Assembly (NCBI GenBank): GCA_016858145.1
Contig: JAEHOE010000156.1
Location: 62,001-126,000 of the forward strand
Origin: Edaphochlamys debaryana
Taxonomy: Eukaryota > Chlorophyta > Chlorophyceae > Chlamydomonadales
Direction: 5' to 3'
Length of the DNA stretch: 64,000 nt
The position numbers and the translations under genes were made by a program. Shown in pieces: positions 1 to 11,622 of this stretch (position 1 is its first letter; each line of letters begins with the position of its first letter). Below the pieces are notes generated by a model that was not told the DNA's origin, searched no databases, and saw only the letters and a list, made by a program, of their open reading frames with translations.

Positions 1-3000
1 CCCACGCCACCGCCGTCGCCACAGTCACCTCCACTGCCCTCGCATCCGCCTCCCACCCCGCCCCTACCAAGCCCAGACCCGCCCTCACCCCAGCCTCCAA
101 GCCCCTTTCCCCGCTCCCCAGCCCCTCCCAGCCCGCAGCCGCCTTCACCCTCTCCTCCCTCTCCGCCTCCCCCAAGCCCCTTTCCGCCGTCTCCTAGCCC
201 TCCCTCGCCCGCGCCAAGCCCTCTGCCTCCCTCCCCCGAGCCGCCCAGCCCCGCGCCTCCGTCCCCCGAGCCGCCCACTCCACCCCCTTCGCCAGCTCCC
301 CCTTCACCCCCTCCGCCGTCGCCTCCACCGAGCCCAATGCCTCCATCTCCCCTTCCACCTCCTCCACCTCCGGGCCCCGAGCCACCCTCGCCCCTCCCGC
401 CCTCGCCACCTCCCAGCCCCTCTCCTCCCTCGCCTCTGCCGCCCTCTCCTCCACCCAGCCCCCAGCCGCATCCACCACTACCTCCGAGCGCCTCTCCGCC
501 GGCACTGCCTGGGCCCAGTCTCCCTCCAACACCACCTCCCGCTCCCATATCACCCCCCTCTCACCCTACTCCACCTCCGTTTCCCCAACCGCCCAGCCCA
601 GGGCCCCCTCTTCCTCTTCCGCCTTCTCCCGAGCCCCCTGCGCCTCCCACGCCCAGCCCACCGCCACCTCCACCCATGCCTCCCGCTCCACAGCCGCCTG
701 TTCCCGCGCCTTCACCTCCGCCGCCCAGCCCAACCCCTCCAATCGCTCCCTCGCCCTCGCCCTCGCCCCAGCCCCAGCTCCCGACCCCAGAAACCCCGGT
801 GCCCGCTCCACCACTTCCTGCCCCGCCCCTTCCCCAGCCGCCTGCTCCAACGCCGCCTAGCCCCACGCCCCCTAGTCCCTCTCCGAGCCCTCTCCCTCCT
901 ACCCCCTCCCCCATGACCCCGCCAGTCCTGACACCCTCACCCCCACCCAGCCCCGAGCCGCCATCACAGCTGCCACCGCCCCACACTCCCAGTCCCTTCC
1001 CGGAACCTCTCCACAGCCCAGCGCCACCCGGCCCCATGCCCCCAGGCGCTCAGCCCCCCCTCCCCGACCCACCCATGCCCATGCCCACCCCCAGCCTGCC
1101 GCTGCCCTCCCCTCAGCTACCACTCCCCGCTTCTCCCTCCCCTCATCCGCCCAGCCCAGCGCCGGTATTTCCTTCTCCCCCACAGCCTCCAGCACCCGCT
1201 TCGCCTCCGGCCCCTCCGGCCCCTCCGGCCCCTCCGGCCCCTCCGGCCCCTCCCCCGTCCCCCCAGTCGCCGCCTTCTTCCCCCATGGCCCCTCCGCAAC
1301 CCTCACGCCCCCAGCCACCCAACCCCACACCTCCTGTCCCGCAACCGCCACTCCCTGCGCCCAGACCGCAGCCCCTGCCGCCGACCCCCAGCCCTGAACC
1401 ACCCTCGCCCCTTCCCCCGGCCACCCCACCCCCGAGCCCGGGGCGACCTTCACCTCCGCCACCTCCGCCTCCCCTCAGTCCTGAACCGCCTCCTCCTCAG
1501 CCTCTCTCTCCGCAGCCGCCCAGCCCCAAGCCCCCTTCGCCGCATCCGCCTCCGTCTCCTCCAGCTCCTCCCTCGCCGCCACCTTCCCCGGTATCCCCAC
1601 CGCTGCCTCCTGCCCCGCCTCCAATCCCACCCGTCCCGAACCCCAATCCCCCCTCTCCTCGTCCACCCAGCCGCAAGCCCCCCTCCCCCACTCCTCCCTC
1701 CCCCCCACCCCCGTCTCCAATGCCCCCGCGGCCTGCTCCACCTACCCTACCGCTCCCCACGCCTCCCACCCCACCTTTCCTGCCCCCTCCTTCTCCAAAA
1801 CCGCCCTCTCCGCCCCCACCGTCCCCACCCCCACCGTCCCCACCTCCACCATCTCCGCCCCCTCCTTCGCCACCCCCACCATCCCCGCCTCCACCATCCC
1901 CTCCCCCACCCCTTTCCTCCGCCGCCCTCACCGCCGCCGCCCTCACCGCCGCCGCCCTCACCGCCGCCGCCCCTCACCGCCGCCGCCCGCCTCGCCCTCC
2001 CCGCCCCCGCCGCCGCCGCTCCCCCGGCCGCCCACTCCGCCCATCCCGGCCGACTGCACCCGCCTCGCCCAGGCCGCTCTCCTCAGCATCCCCTCGGTAG
2101 GTGCCGTACCAAGCAGTACGGGCCCCGCGGGGCCCAGGCCCAGGTCCAGGCCCAGGCCCGGAACCCGGCCCAAGCCCAGCACGCACCCTCCTAATGGCCA
2201 CGCCGTGATCTGTCCCTTTCCTCCTCCCTTGCCCCATCCTTCCCCCTTCCTCCCCCCTTCCCCCCCCTCCCCTTCCCCCCCTCTCAGGCCGTCAACAGCT
2301 CCTTCATAGTCGCCGCCGGCCTGTCGCAGCCCTCCGCCTCCGACCCCTCGGCCGCCTCCCTCTCCGCGTCCTTCTGCGCCGTGTGCTCCTGCGCACTGCG
2401 CCTGGGCGCACCCGGCACCAGCCGCGGGCCGGGGCCCACCTACGCCTCTGTGGACGAGACCGGCGGGGGCACGGGCGGCACGGGGGTGCTTTTTGGGCCG
2501 GGTGCATCCACGACGGCGGTGAGTCGACACGGTTTGCTTGCCGGGTTGTGGCAGCAAGAGGGGCGATTCCTGGCTACGTATCAATTGGGAGGACTCCATG
2601 ACTGCAGGAGTGGCTCGTCGACGCCGAGGACGGCATCTACACGCTGACGCTCGAGATGGGGGGCCTGGTGTTCACCCGCACCGTGGTGGTGGACCGCACG
2701 CCGCCCTCGGTGGCCGGCACCCTCACCCTGGGAGACCACCGCATCCGCCAGGTGGGGCGGGTGTTCATGTTGGGGGAAGAAGCGAAGGAGGAAAGAGAGA
2801 GAGAGAGACAGAGCCTCCCCCTTCTTCGCAACCCTGCTCTTTGCGCTCTATGGCACCCATGATCCGCGTCCCCCTCCCCCTTCGCCCCTTCACCCCGCCT
2901 TTCAACCCCCAACTCCCTTTCCCCCAACCCCCCTTCCTTCCTCCACCCGAGGGGCCTGCCCCGCTAACCAAGGCCGCCCTCACCTGGTCCCGCCACCCCT

Positions 3001-6000
3001 CACCCCCTTCCCTCAGACTCTCTATTCCGTTAAAGCTTCCTGCCTGCCTTTACACCGCTCTTCCCCCCCCCCACCCCTCCCCCCCACTTAGGAGCCCGCC
3101 GCCTTCACGGAGGCCTCCCTCAACAACGTGGCCACCCCCCACCCCCTTCCCTCAGGCTCTGTATGCCGTTGAACCTTCCTTCCCCCCTTTGCCCCGCTCT
3201 TTCCCCCCTCTCCCCCCGCCTTTCCTACTTGCCAACGCAGGAGCCCGCCGCCCTCACCGAGGCCTCCCTCAACAACGTGGCCACCAAGCGGGCGGTGCTG
3301 CTTAAGCTGTCCTTCTCCGAGCCCGTGCCGCTGTTCGACCCGCGGGCCTCGCTGCTGGTCACGGGGGCGGTCCTGGGGGACTGGGCGGCCTCGCCCGACA
3401 ACACCACCTTCTGGGTGCTGGCGCTGTCCATGCCGCAGGTGGGTTACGGTTTCGGTTACGGTTTCGGTTTCGGTTTCCAAGGGTTGCACTCTGATCAGGG
3501 AGGGGCTTGGGAGCGAGAGACTGGGCAGAGGAGGTAAGGGGGGGTGGGGGCAGGAAGAGGAGGACGCTCAACAGCACGTTTGCGTTGAGGGTAACCCAGG
3601 TGGTGGCCATGCCGGAAGCCCGGAACACGTGGACCGCAGCAGCAAGCCCCTGCTGAGCCGCCCTCACCTGCCCTGCCCTCCGCAGCTGGACACGGCAAGC
3701 CCCGACCCGACTGTGCAGGACGCGGCAGCGGGGAGCAGCGGGAACGGCACGAAGCCCGGAGTGCAGGTGTGTCCCCTCGACGACGGCCCTCGTGCATGCA
3801 GCGCCCTTTGCTCCGCCCTCCCTGGTTGCGTCAACGGCTTCCCCTTTGGAAGACCACTCGCGGGTGCGGTCTCAACCCCCTCCGACCCCCTTCCGGCCAC
3901 CCTGTCAGGTCGTACAGTTCCACCTCCCCCCCGGGTCCTACTTCGACGCGGCCCGCAACCCCGGCCGCAACGGCCTCACGCTGTCCGCCGCCCTGGAGGA
4001 AGATCCCGGATCTGTAGATCCGAATACGGCAGCAGCGCTGTCCACGTCAGCAACGGTTGGCGCCGCCTTCTACACGCTTGCCGTATCGGCAGGGACCGTC
4101 GCCATGGCAGCCTCCAGTGAGTCATGTGATCGGTGCTGTGTTTGTTGTCGTACAGTACGGCATGATCACGATCTTGTACTGCCGGGATCTGGTTATGAGC
4201 CTGCTCTACTTACCGGGTGTCTTGGGCCTGCCTTGCCTGGACGCTGCATAGCACGTTGCCCCCCCTCCCACCCCCTGCCCCCAAGGCTCCGCGGCGCAGC
4301 TGCTGAGGGCCAAGGGCAGCATGATGCAGGGGTCGTACCACGTGCAGGTGCGCGTGTGTGCATGTGCTGTACGGCAATACGACAGATCGGGACGGCAGGA
4401 GGATGTGCCCAGGCATGGTCTTCAGCCCGCGTTGCCTGGCGTCCTTCGATCTCCCTTACCGCTGCCACACCACTTCCTCCCCCTATCACTTCCCTCCCCT
4501 TCACAGATTCTCTCCATGTCCCTTTACCTGGCCAGCCCCGGCGTGGGACGAGAGTACGGCAAGTATGCCGTACACTTCAGGTGTGCCGGGGCGCGGCGTG
4601 CTAACTTCCTGCTCTCCAATGCGCCACCCCGCCCACAGCTCAACGTTAACCCTGCCTCAAGCGGGCACCTTCACTGTCCAATCCCTACTCAACCCTCATC
4701 ACCGCCCCTCAACCCTCATCCCTCCCTCCCTCCCTCTCACTGCCCCCCCCTGACAGGTACGCCATCCTAGGCGTCAAGGGCAACCTGGGCGCAGTGGACG
4801 AGGCCCTGCCCGCCGGCCAGACCAACGTCACGGCAGGTGCGTGGGGCCTGTGGGGGCCCGGTGGGGCCTGTTGTGGGCTTGCGTCGGTTGGGGCCACTGT
4901 CGTGCAATCCGCCACCTGCAATGACCGGTACCTGTGGGGCCTAGCAGAGCCCAGTCGAGGCCTTGGAGACTACCGGCGTCCCTCGTATACGTACCCCGAC
5001 AGCCGCCAACCTGTGTCTTTGGCCTCCTCTCACACTTCCCCCTCGGCCTCCGGTCCCCATCGACCCCCCAATCCGCACCATGCAGCCGATCAGGCCCACC
5101 AAGCCGCGGGGCCGCTGTGGCCCGTGGAGCAATCCCTGGTCAACGCCAGCACCCTGCCGGCGCCGCCGCCACCAAACGACGGTTTCGTGGTGACGGTGGC
5201 TCCGGACCGCCCGGCGGCGCCGCCAGGGCCGCTATCGCCGTCGGCGCCGCGGCCGCCGCCGCTGGCGGCGGGCGTGTTTGCGGTCGGCGCTGACGGAGGC
5301 GTCGGCGGCGGCAGCGGCAGCGGCATCGTCGAGGGCCTGGCGGCGGCGTCGCTTGGAGAGCTCCGGCCGCCGCCGCCGCCACAAGGTGGGGCCGGCAGCG
5401 GCCGCCGCCGCTCGGCGCAGTCGAGCGTGCTGTCCGGCGCGCAGCCGCCGCCGGCCCAACCGCCAAGCGCCCAACCGCCGCCAACCGCCAACAACGAAGA
5501 GTTCGTGGTCTCGGAGCTGCAGAACCTGCAGTACACGCTCGCGATCGCGGCGATACTGCTTGCGATCATCGCGCTGCTTCGCCTGCTCGCTGCGATTATC
5601 TACAAGAAGCTCGTTTCGCCCGAGCTACATCCTTTCCTCGCGTTTCCCCGAATCGAGACGACATTCGCGGGCTTGTTGCTCGTCGCGCTCACCTTCTACG
5701 CAAGCATGGCGCTCGGCGGCCCCTTTTCGGATTGGTCCGACAGCCGTATCGCGGCGTACTGCGTACTGACGCTGCTCGTGGTGCCGTACGGCGTGTTCCT
5801 GTGGTGGTTGGCCCTCGCGCGGGCCTGGATGGTCCCGCAGTACGCCTGGGTGGTGAGTGGGCGTGGTACCCCGGGTGGTGCATGGGGCGATGGGCATCAC
5901 GAGGGAGGGGATGAGGGGGAACGGGAGTTGAGGGCACCAGGTGAGGGGAGTGGGCTTGGTGGATGTGGCAAGCTGGCAAGGTCAGGGCAAGACTGTGGAT

Positions 6001-9000
6001 TGGGATCAACGTCCCCTACCCTGTATACACCGCCCTCCTCCCAACAGGAGAAGCTCCACACCTCGATCTACGCCTCCCCGCGCGCCTCCGCCGCCACCGT
6101 GTCCCGCGAGACCAAGACCTCCGTCAAGCTGGATCCAGATCTGTACCCGCCGTACGAGATCCTGAATCCGCCCCCACGAACCCTGCCGCCCTCCGACGAT
6201 CCAACCCAAGGCGGTGGAGCCGACGGCAAGGAGGTTGATGGCGGTGCCGTGGTGGAGGCTGCGGCAGGAGCGGGCGGCTTTGGGGTCGACGGCGGCGCAG
6301 AGCCCGGCGTCGGAGCGGCGGCGGGCGCTGGCGGCGCGACGGAGGCGGAGGCAGGGACAGACGCCGGCGTCGGCGACATGTACGCCAAGGGGCCTCACTG
6401 GAGCGAGTTCGTCGGCGTGGTGCCGCCGCCGCCGTCGGGTGTTGCCCTGCCGCCGCTCGGCGCGGTCGCTGGCGGCGCCGCCAGCGCCGCTGCCGCTGCC
6501 GCCGCCGCTGGCGACGGCTCTGACGGCAGCGAGGATTCGGCCCGATATCGGGACATGGGGCCGCACTGGCGGAAGTTCTCTCTCAAGGAAGACGGCGACG
6601 AGCTCGCCGCCGCCGTCAGCGGCGCCGCCAGCCGCCGTGACAGCGGCGCCGGCGGAGCTGCTGCCGCCGCCAACGCCAACGCCATGAGCTCCGGTGCCGC
6701 CAGTCGTGGCGCGCGTCACTACTCAACGCCGGCATATACTTCGGGCGACGGCTCCGTCGGCTCCGGCGCCGGCGCTGCCGGCGGCGGCGCCGCCAACGCT
6801 CTGACGTCCGGCGCCGTCGGCCGCGGCTTCCGTAATCACTCAACGCCGGCGTACGCCGACGGCGGCGGCGCTGGCGGCGGCGGCTCGCCGCGAGACTCCA
6901 CCGCCGGCGGCGCCAACATCTTTACCTCCGGCGGCACCCGGCCCCGCCGCCGCGAAGCCAGCCTCGCCACTGACGGTGCCGCCGCCGCCGCCGCCTCCCC
7001 CTTCACCGCCGCCGCCGCGCCAGCAGGCGCCGGCGGCCATAACGGCCTCACCTCTGGCGCCGACGTCAAGTCCAGGAACAACTGGCCGGCTTTGGGCCTG
7101 GGATCCGCCGCCGCCGCCGCTGGCGGCGCCGCCGGCAGCGGCCACTCCAGCGGCGCCGAGAACAAGCGCAGCTCCAGCGGGACTCGCAGCGTCACGCTTC
7201 CGTCGGTGCCGGGGACGGCGGATCGGGAGAGCGTGAGGATGCTACCCGAGGAGGCGGCGGTGGGGGTGGGGCCGGGCTCGCTGCCGGCCTTCAAGCGGGA
7301 GCAGCTGGCCGCGGCGACGCCGTCGACCATCGCCGCCGCCGCCGCCGCTGGCGCCGCGCGCCAAAACAGCCTGAGCCGGAACACCAGCGGCCGGCGGGGC
7401 CTGGCCGCCGGGTCTCTTGATGGTTCTGCTGATAGTAGTGACCCGTTCGCGCCGTCGGCAGCGGCGGCCGCGGCGGCGCCACCGCCTCGGCCCGGCAGTG
7501 TCAGCGGCGCCGCCAGGCCGCGCATTGGCGGCTCCGTCAGCGGCGCGTCGCCGCTGGGCCCTGGCGGCGCCGACGCCAGCGTCGCCGTCGGCACCAGCTC
7601 CGACGGCCGTCCGGTTACGGTCGCATCCCGGACACGGCCCCGGATCGGCTGGAATCAGATCCGGATCGAGCCCGGCGAGATCACGCCCGCCGCCGCTGCG
7701 TCCTCGCCGTCGTCGCCGTCGCTGCCCACGCGCGCCCTCTTCCTGCCGACGCCGCCGCCGGCGTCGCTGGTGTCGGCGGCTGCTGCCGCCGCCGCGTCGG
7801 CGGCGCCGTCGGCGCCGCTGCCGTCGATGCCGCGGCCCTCGGGCCTGAGCCGCGCACGCACGTCGGTACGAGAGCCCGACGCGTTTGCCGTTGCGGAGCC
7901 CACCACCACTTCCTCCGACGGACGCAAGGGCCGCGTGCGGAGAGTGATGACCGTCGGCGCCGCCGACGCCCCTGCCGGACCCGCCGCCGCCCGCACCAGT
8001 GGCAGCGGTGCAGCCCGCCGCGGGCTGCGGTTCGGGTCTGATCCGGTGACGTCATCGACGGCGGCGACGCAGCCGTCGCCGCTGAAGCAGCAGCTCCTGG
8101 CGGCGTCGGTCGACGCGCCGGCGGCAGCGGCGCCGCCGCCAAAGAGCAACGCCTGGATGCCGCTGCCGCCGGTGCCGCCGTTGCCGCCGCCACCTGCGCC
8201 GCCGATGCCACTGCTGGCCGCCGGCCCCGTCGCTGAGGCCCTCGACTCAGAGCCACTCAATGGCACCAACCGCCGCAACCTCGACGGCGCCGCCGACCCT
8301 GTCTCTCCCGTCGCCGGCGGCGGCGGTGGCGACGGCGGCGCCGAGGCCTGGTACGGCTCGCACCGTCAGGCGCTGCCGCCGGCAGGCGTTGACGCCGACG
8401 TCAGCGACGACGATGACGGCGCCGCCGGCCCAGCCGCCGCCGCCGCCGCCAGCAAGCGCCACCACAATGACGCTCTAAGCACCGTCGGCGCCGCCGACGT
8501 CGATGACTACTACGCCGCCGACGGCAAGCCGCCGTACCACCTGGGCACGTACGACGCCGCCGGCGCCGACGCCGGCGGCGCGCCGGCGCCGCCGGAGATG
8601 CGGCGGCTGTCGGCGGCGGCGCCGCTGGCGCAGACGGCCCGGCGGCGGTCGTCGATTCTGGTGGGGTACCGGCGCAAGGCCGACTGCTGTGCGCCCTGGC
8701 TGCTTCCCTCGGAGAGACTCATGGCCCGATTCGAGTTCCTGTTTGAGGACGTGCTGGGGGTGAGTCGGGGCAATTGGAGCGGATGTTGCTAGGGGCCGGC
8801 ATAAGAGTCCATGTCCCTGCCTTGCGGGCTTCCTGTTTGAGGATATGCTGGGGTTGAGTCGGGGCCTGTTCGTAGGTGTCGCTTCGGCACTAGGGGCCTG
8901 CAAAGCTGGGGTGGTGGTGGGGCGATCATGCACGCCACGGAGCTTACTACTGTCCATCCATCCCCACCCCCATCCGCAGCCCAACCCCGAGGAGCACCTG

Positions 9001-10540
9001 ATGCGCGCACAGCGCCCCGCGCGCCTCATTGCGACCGCCCTCAACTTCACGCACAAGGTACGGCGGTTGTACGGCATGCAAGCATCGGTAGTTGGCTGAA
9101 GTCCCAATGCCCGCTCCCCGGCCCTCCCCACTGCCCACTGTACTCTCCATGCGTTCGCTTTCAGCTCCCTGCCCACGACTTAACCCCTGGCCCCCGCCGT
9201 GTCTCCCGTTTCCCCAGGTCGCGTGCGCCGCGCTGCTGGGCGCTCTGGGGCTACTGACGCGGAGCGACCTGCAGCTGGGGGGCCTCATCGCCGTACAGGT
9301 GCGCGGGAACGGCTGGGAGGGGCCTTTGGAAGACCCGGGGAGACGCGGGGAGCACCTATGCTTCCAGCCTTCACCCGGCTTCCCCGTTACCCACTTTCTC
9401 GCTTTCCACCCCCACCCCCCCACCCCCCCACCCCCCCACCCAGGTCATCATGCTGGCCTACCTCTGCATAGTGTGGCCCTACGCCGAGTGGCAGCTGCAG
9501 GTGGGGGACTGGGAACTGGGGACTGGGGTGGAGCTTCACCGTGAAGCCACGCTCCCTTCACATATGCCGTGACTGGGGACTGGGTCGGCGCCCAACGCTG
9601 AGGACTGGGTCGGTGCCCAGCACCGCCCCGCACCCACCCCCTCCCTCTCCCCCCTCTCCTCCTTCCCCCTCCCCCTGTCAGGCCCTGGAGGTGGTGTGTC
9701 ACGGCGCCGAGCTGGGACTCTTCGTGGCGGCACTGGCGGTGGCGGGGGAGTATTACTCCAAGCCCGCCACGTTCTTCATGATCGGTGAGTGAGACGCCGG
9801 GCACGTCCCCATCCAACCGCCGGCTGCCCATCCTCCTTGGAGGATTCGCCGCAGCTGCGCACCCACCCGGCTCGCACACACGCTATTCCTGGACACACCC
9901 AACACGCTACACCTGACCTTCCCCCCCCTACCGCTACCCCCGACACAAATTCGCAGTCTGCTTCTTCCTCACCCTGGCCTGCCTGATCGCATTCGAGATC
10001 CGAAAGATCGTGATCTTGATCCAGGAGGCATGGCGCACGTCGCAGGAGCGGTTCCCGGCGCTGCGCCGTTGCTGCTGCTGCCGCCGCCGCGACGACAACC
10101 CAACCGCCAACGACGCAGCCACCAACGGCCCAACCGCCAACGGTGCGTCGTACCGCACCAGCGTCAAGTGCATCCGCGATGACGACGACGTGAGCGACGA
10201 GGCCTACGGCGGGGAGGCGTCTCGCCGCGGACCCAACGGCTCCAACGGTCGCTTGGACGAGCAGCGACCAAGGCGCAGCGACGAAGGCCGTACCACCGGT
10301 ATGCAGGATCCGCAGCGCAGCATGCGCCGTACAAGCAGCGCCAGCTCCGAGGACGGCATGGGCCAGGGCGGCACGAGGGTAGAGGTGGAGCCATGGGATG
10401 AGGCTGGTGAGGGTGCCCATGGCCGGGGGCAGCAGGCCGGTGTGGGCCCGGCTGGGCCCGAGCGGGACGGCGTGGGCCCGGGGCCTGTGGATGGGCCCGT
10501 ACCGGGGCAGAACCAGCGCCCCACTGTCAGCAACGTCTGA
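1..10540 (+). CDS. Large multi-pass membrane protein with Ser/Pro-rich extracellular region and Ig-like modules (5' end outside window)
   Basis: Exons: <1-2096, 2288-2518, 2608-2751, 3241-3438, 3686-3766, 3909-4116, 4286-4347, 4507-4580, 4757-4836, 5086(or 5104)-5852, 6048-8759, 8980-9057, 9218-9298, 9444-9500, 9682-9784, 9957-10540; about 2,500 residues in the window. The first ~690 residues are Ser/Pro repeats of the hydroxyproline-rich glycoprotein type. Next come bacterial-Ig-like segments ([11 protein letters not shown], then [14 protein letters not shown]) and a membrane-proximal module ([18 protein letters not shown]). Three TM helices follow near 5535-5820, then a ~900-residue Ala/Gly/Ser-rich loop, several further hydrophobic segments in 9218-10015, a CCCCRRR stretch and a hydrophilic tail ending in TGA. 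The layout (extracellular modules plus a split TM bundle) recalls algal TRP/FLC-like membrane proteins; that is inference and no pore motif is recognised. The reading frame shifts twice near 1910-1975. Confidence 0.8.
1801..1990 (+). repeat. (SPPPP)n coding repeat with two apparent +1 shifts
   Basis: This is the most regular part of the Pro-rich region. The upstream frame (codons starting at position 1 mod 3) reads SPPPP units until about 1912. The following units read SPPPP only one base further on, and after an extra C near 1971 the frame that joins the next exon (reading [16 protein letters not shown] before the donor at 2097) is one base further again. Either the assembly has indels here or this allele is broken. 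Confidence 0.7.
3001..3285 (+). repeat. Imperfect tandem duplication of an intron end plus exon start
   Basis: Copy A (3001-3136) and copy B (3140-3285) share intron sequence, a 3' splice site and the first ~45 exon bases (encoding EPAA[F/L][10 protein letters not shown]). Copy B is the start of the real exon, since only it continues in frame to the donor at 3439. Copy A ends in C-rich sequence with no clear matching donor, so it is a ghost exon edge inside the intron. Confidence 0.85.
3439..3480 (+). repeat. Hexamer microsatellite at a 5' splice site
   Basis: About six GGTTWC units (ggttac/ggtttc) begin immediately at the donor of the first gene's intron after 3438. Confidence 0.75.
8729..8866 (+). 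repeat. Partial copy of an exon 3' edge and donor inside the next intron
   Basis: The end of the 2.7-kb exon (FLFEDVLG, then ggtgagtcgggg) recurs about 100 bases downstream at 8829-8866 with a few substitutions (ttcctgtttgaggatatg, then ggttgagtcgggg). The copy is intronic in the proposed model. Confidence 0.8.
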
Positions 10541-11073
10541 GCAACGGCCTGTATTGATCTGGAGCCGGCTGGGGAAGCCATGTGGGGTCAACGTTCTCGT
10601 GTCCGTCATCCGCGACCATCCGCGAGGGGGTCTGGCGTGCGGCAATGGTTATATCCTATCTAGTATTTTTGCATGGCTTGCATGTGCTGGGACCGCACAT
10701 GGGTAATTGGAGACGTAATCATATACCGTAGTACCGCTTACTCATTATGTCATGCGTCCGTCCGACCAGGGGTGATCCTGATGACGGCCTTTCTACTTTC
10801 GTGTGCGTGCCTGAGTCTACCAACGTGCCCGTGCACATGTGCATTCAGGCGGGCGTGTGCGCTTCAACTGCTGAGTGATTCGTTGTGCCCACTCCAGGGG
10901 GGACAAGCCATCGGCGTGACGTTGTTGCTCAAGCAAGAACTGTTGATGATTGCCGGTCTGTGTTCCCAAACTTTGACAAGCGGCCCAGTGCTCTCTCTTC
11001 CTAGTTCCTAGCCGGCTGGTCGTGATGTCGCTGCCTGTGTCCTTCATGCATCCCTGACACTGCTGATACTGTG

Positions 11074-11096
11074 TGTAACCAACCGCTCGGGTGTAA
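11074..11096 (+). terminator. Candidate poly(A) signals (two TGTAA) of the first gene
   Basis: TGTAA occurs at 11074-11078 and 11092-11096, about 530-550 bases after the stop codon. TGTAA is the usual polyadenylation signal of volvocine algae, and I saw no earlier plus-strand copy in this 3' UTR. Confidence 0.6.
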
Positions 11097-11622
11097 CCGG
11101 GGCGTGCGTGCCATGGAACGGCCATGTAGCTGCGCCCTGAGCGAGAGCCCCCGAGGCTTGTTGATCAATACCGGTATGGGTCACTAGCACCTAGGACGCA
11201 GATCACCGCGCCGCCACCCAGTCTGGTCCCAACGCCCACTCGTACAACTCAAAGCCGTCAAGGGGTGCCTACCTGCCTAGTCTTGCTAGGAGTCCTGCAG
11301 TCCACCCCCTTTAATCCATACCTCTCACCCTCTGCTCACTCGAACGCCGCGGCCCCCGCCAGGGCACATGCACACCATTCGCCCCCCGCCGGTCGGCCCC
11401 AGCCGTCAGTCATGGAGTTCGCTGCCCACACCCTAGGGGTAGAAGACATCAACGACCCCCCTAGGGGTCCAAATGTAGACACCCACCAGGCGTCCACCCA
11501 CACCGACACCAACCGCCCAGTAGCCCACCCCTGTAGCCCACCCCCTTGGCAGATGCGGGTTTGTGCTCAATCGCTGCCCCGCGCCGCTCAAACCCGAAAC
11601 ATCCTGCCTGCTTCCTTCCCGC
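11097..11622. other. Convergent intergenic region
   Basis: This lies between the 3' ends of the plus-strand membrane-protein gene and the minus-strand VHL-like gene. It should hold the latter's 3' UTR. No recognisable gene or minus-strand TGTAA signal seen. Confidence 0.5.

Noticed and set aside
194..1977. Several long minus-strand frames opposite the Pro-rich region (Gly/Glu/Ala-rich)
   Set aside because: They mirror the periodic CCN codons of the plus-strand repeat and show no domain; antisense shadows.
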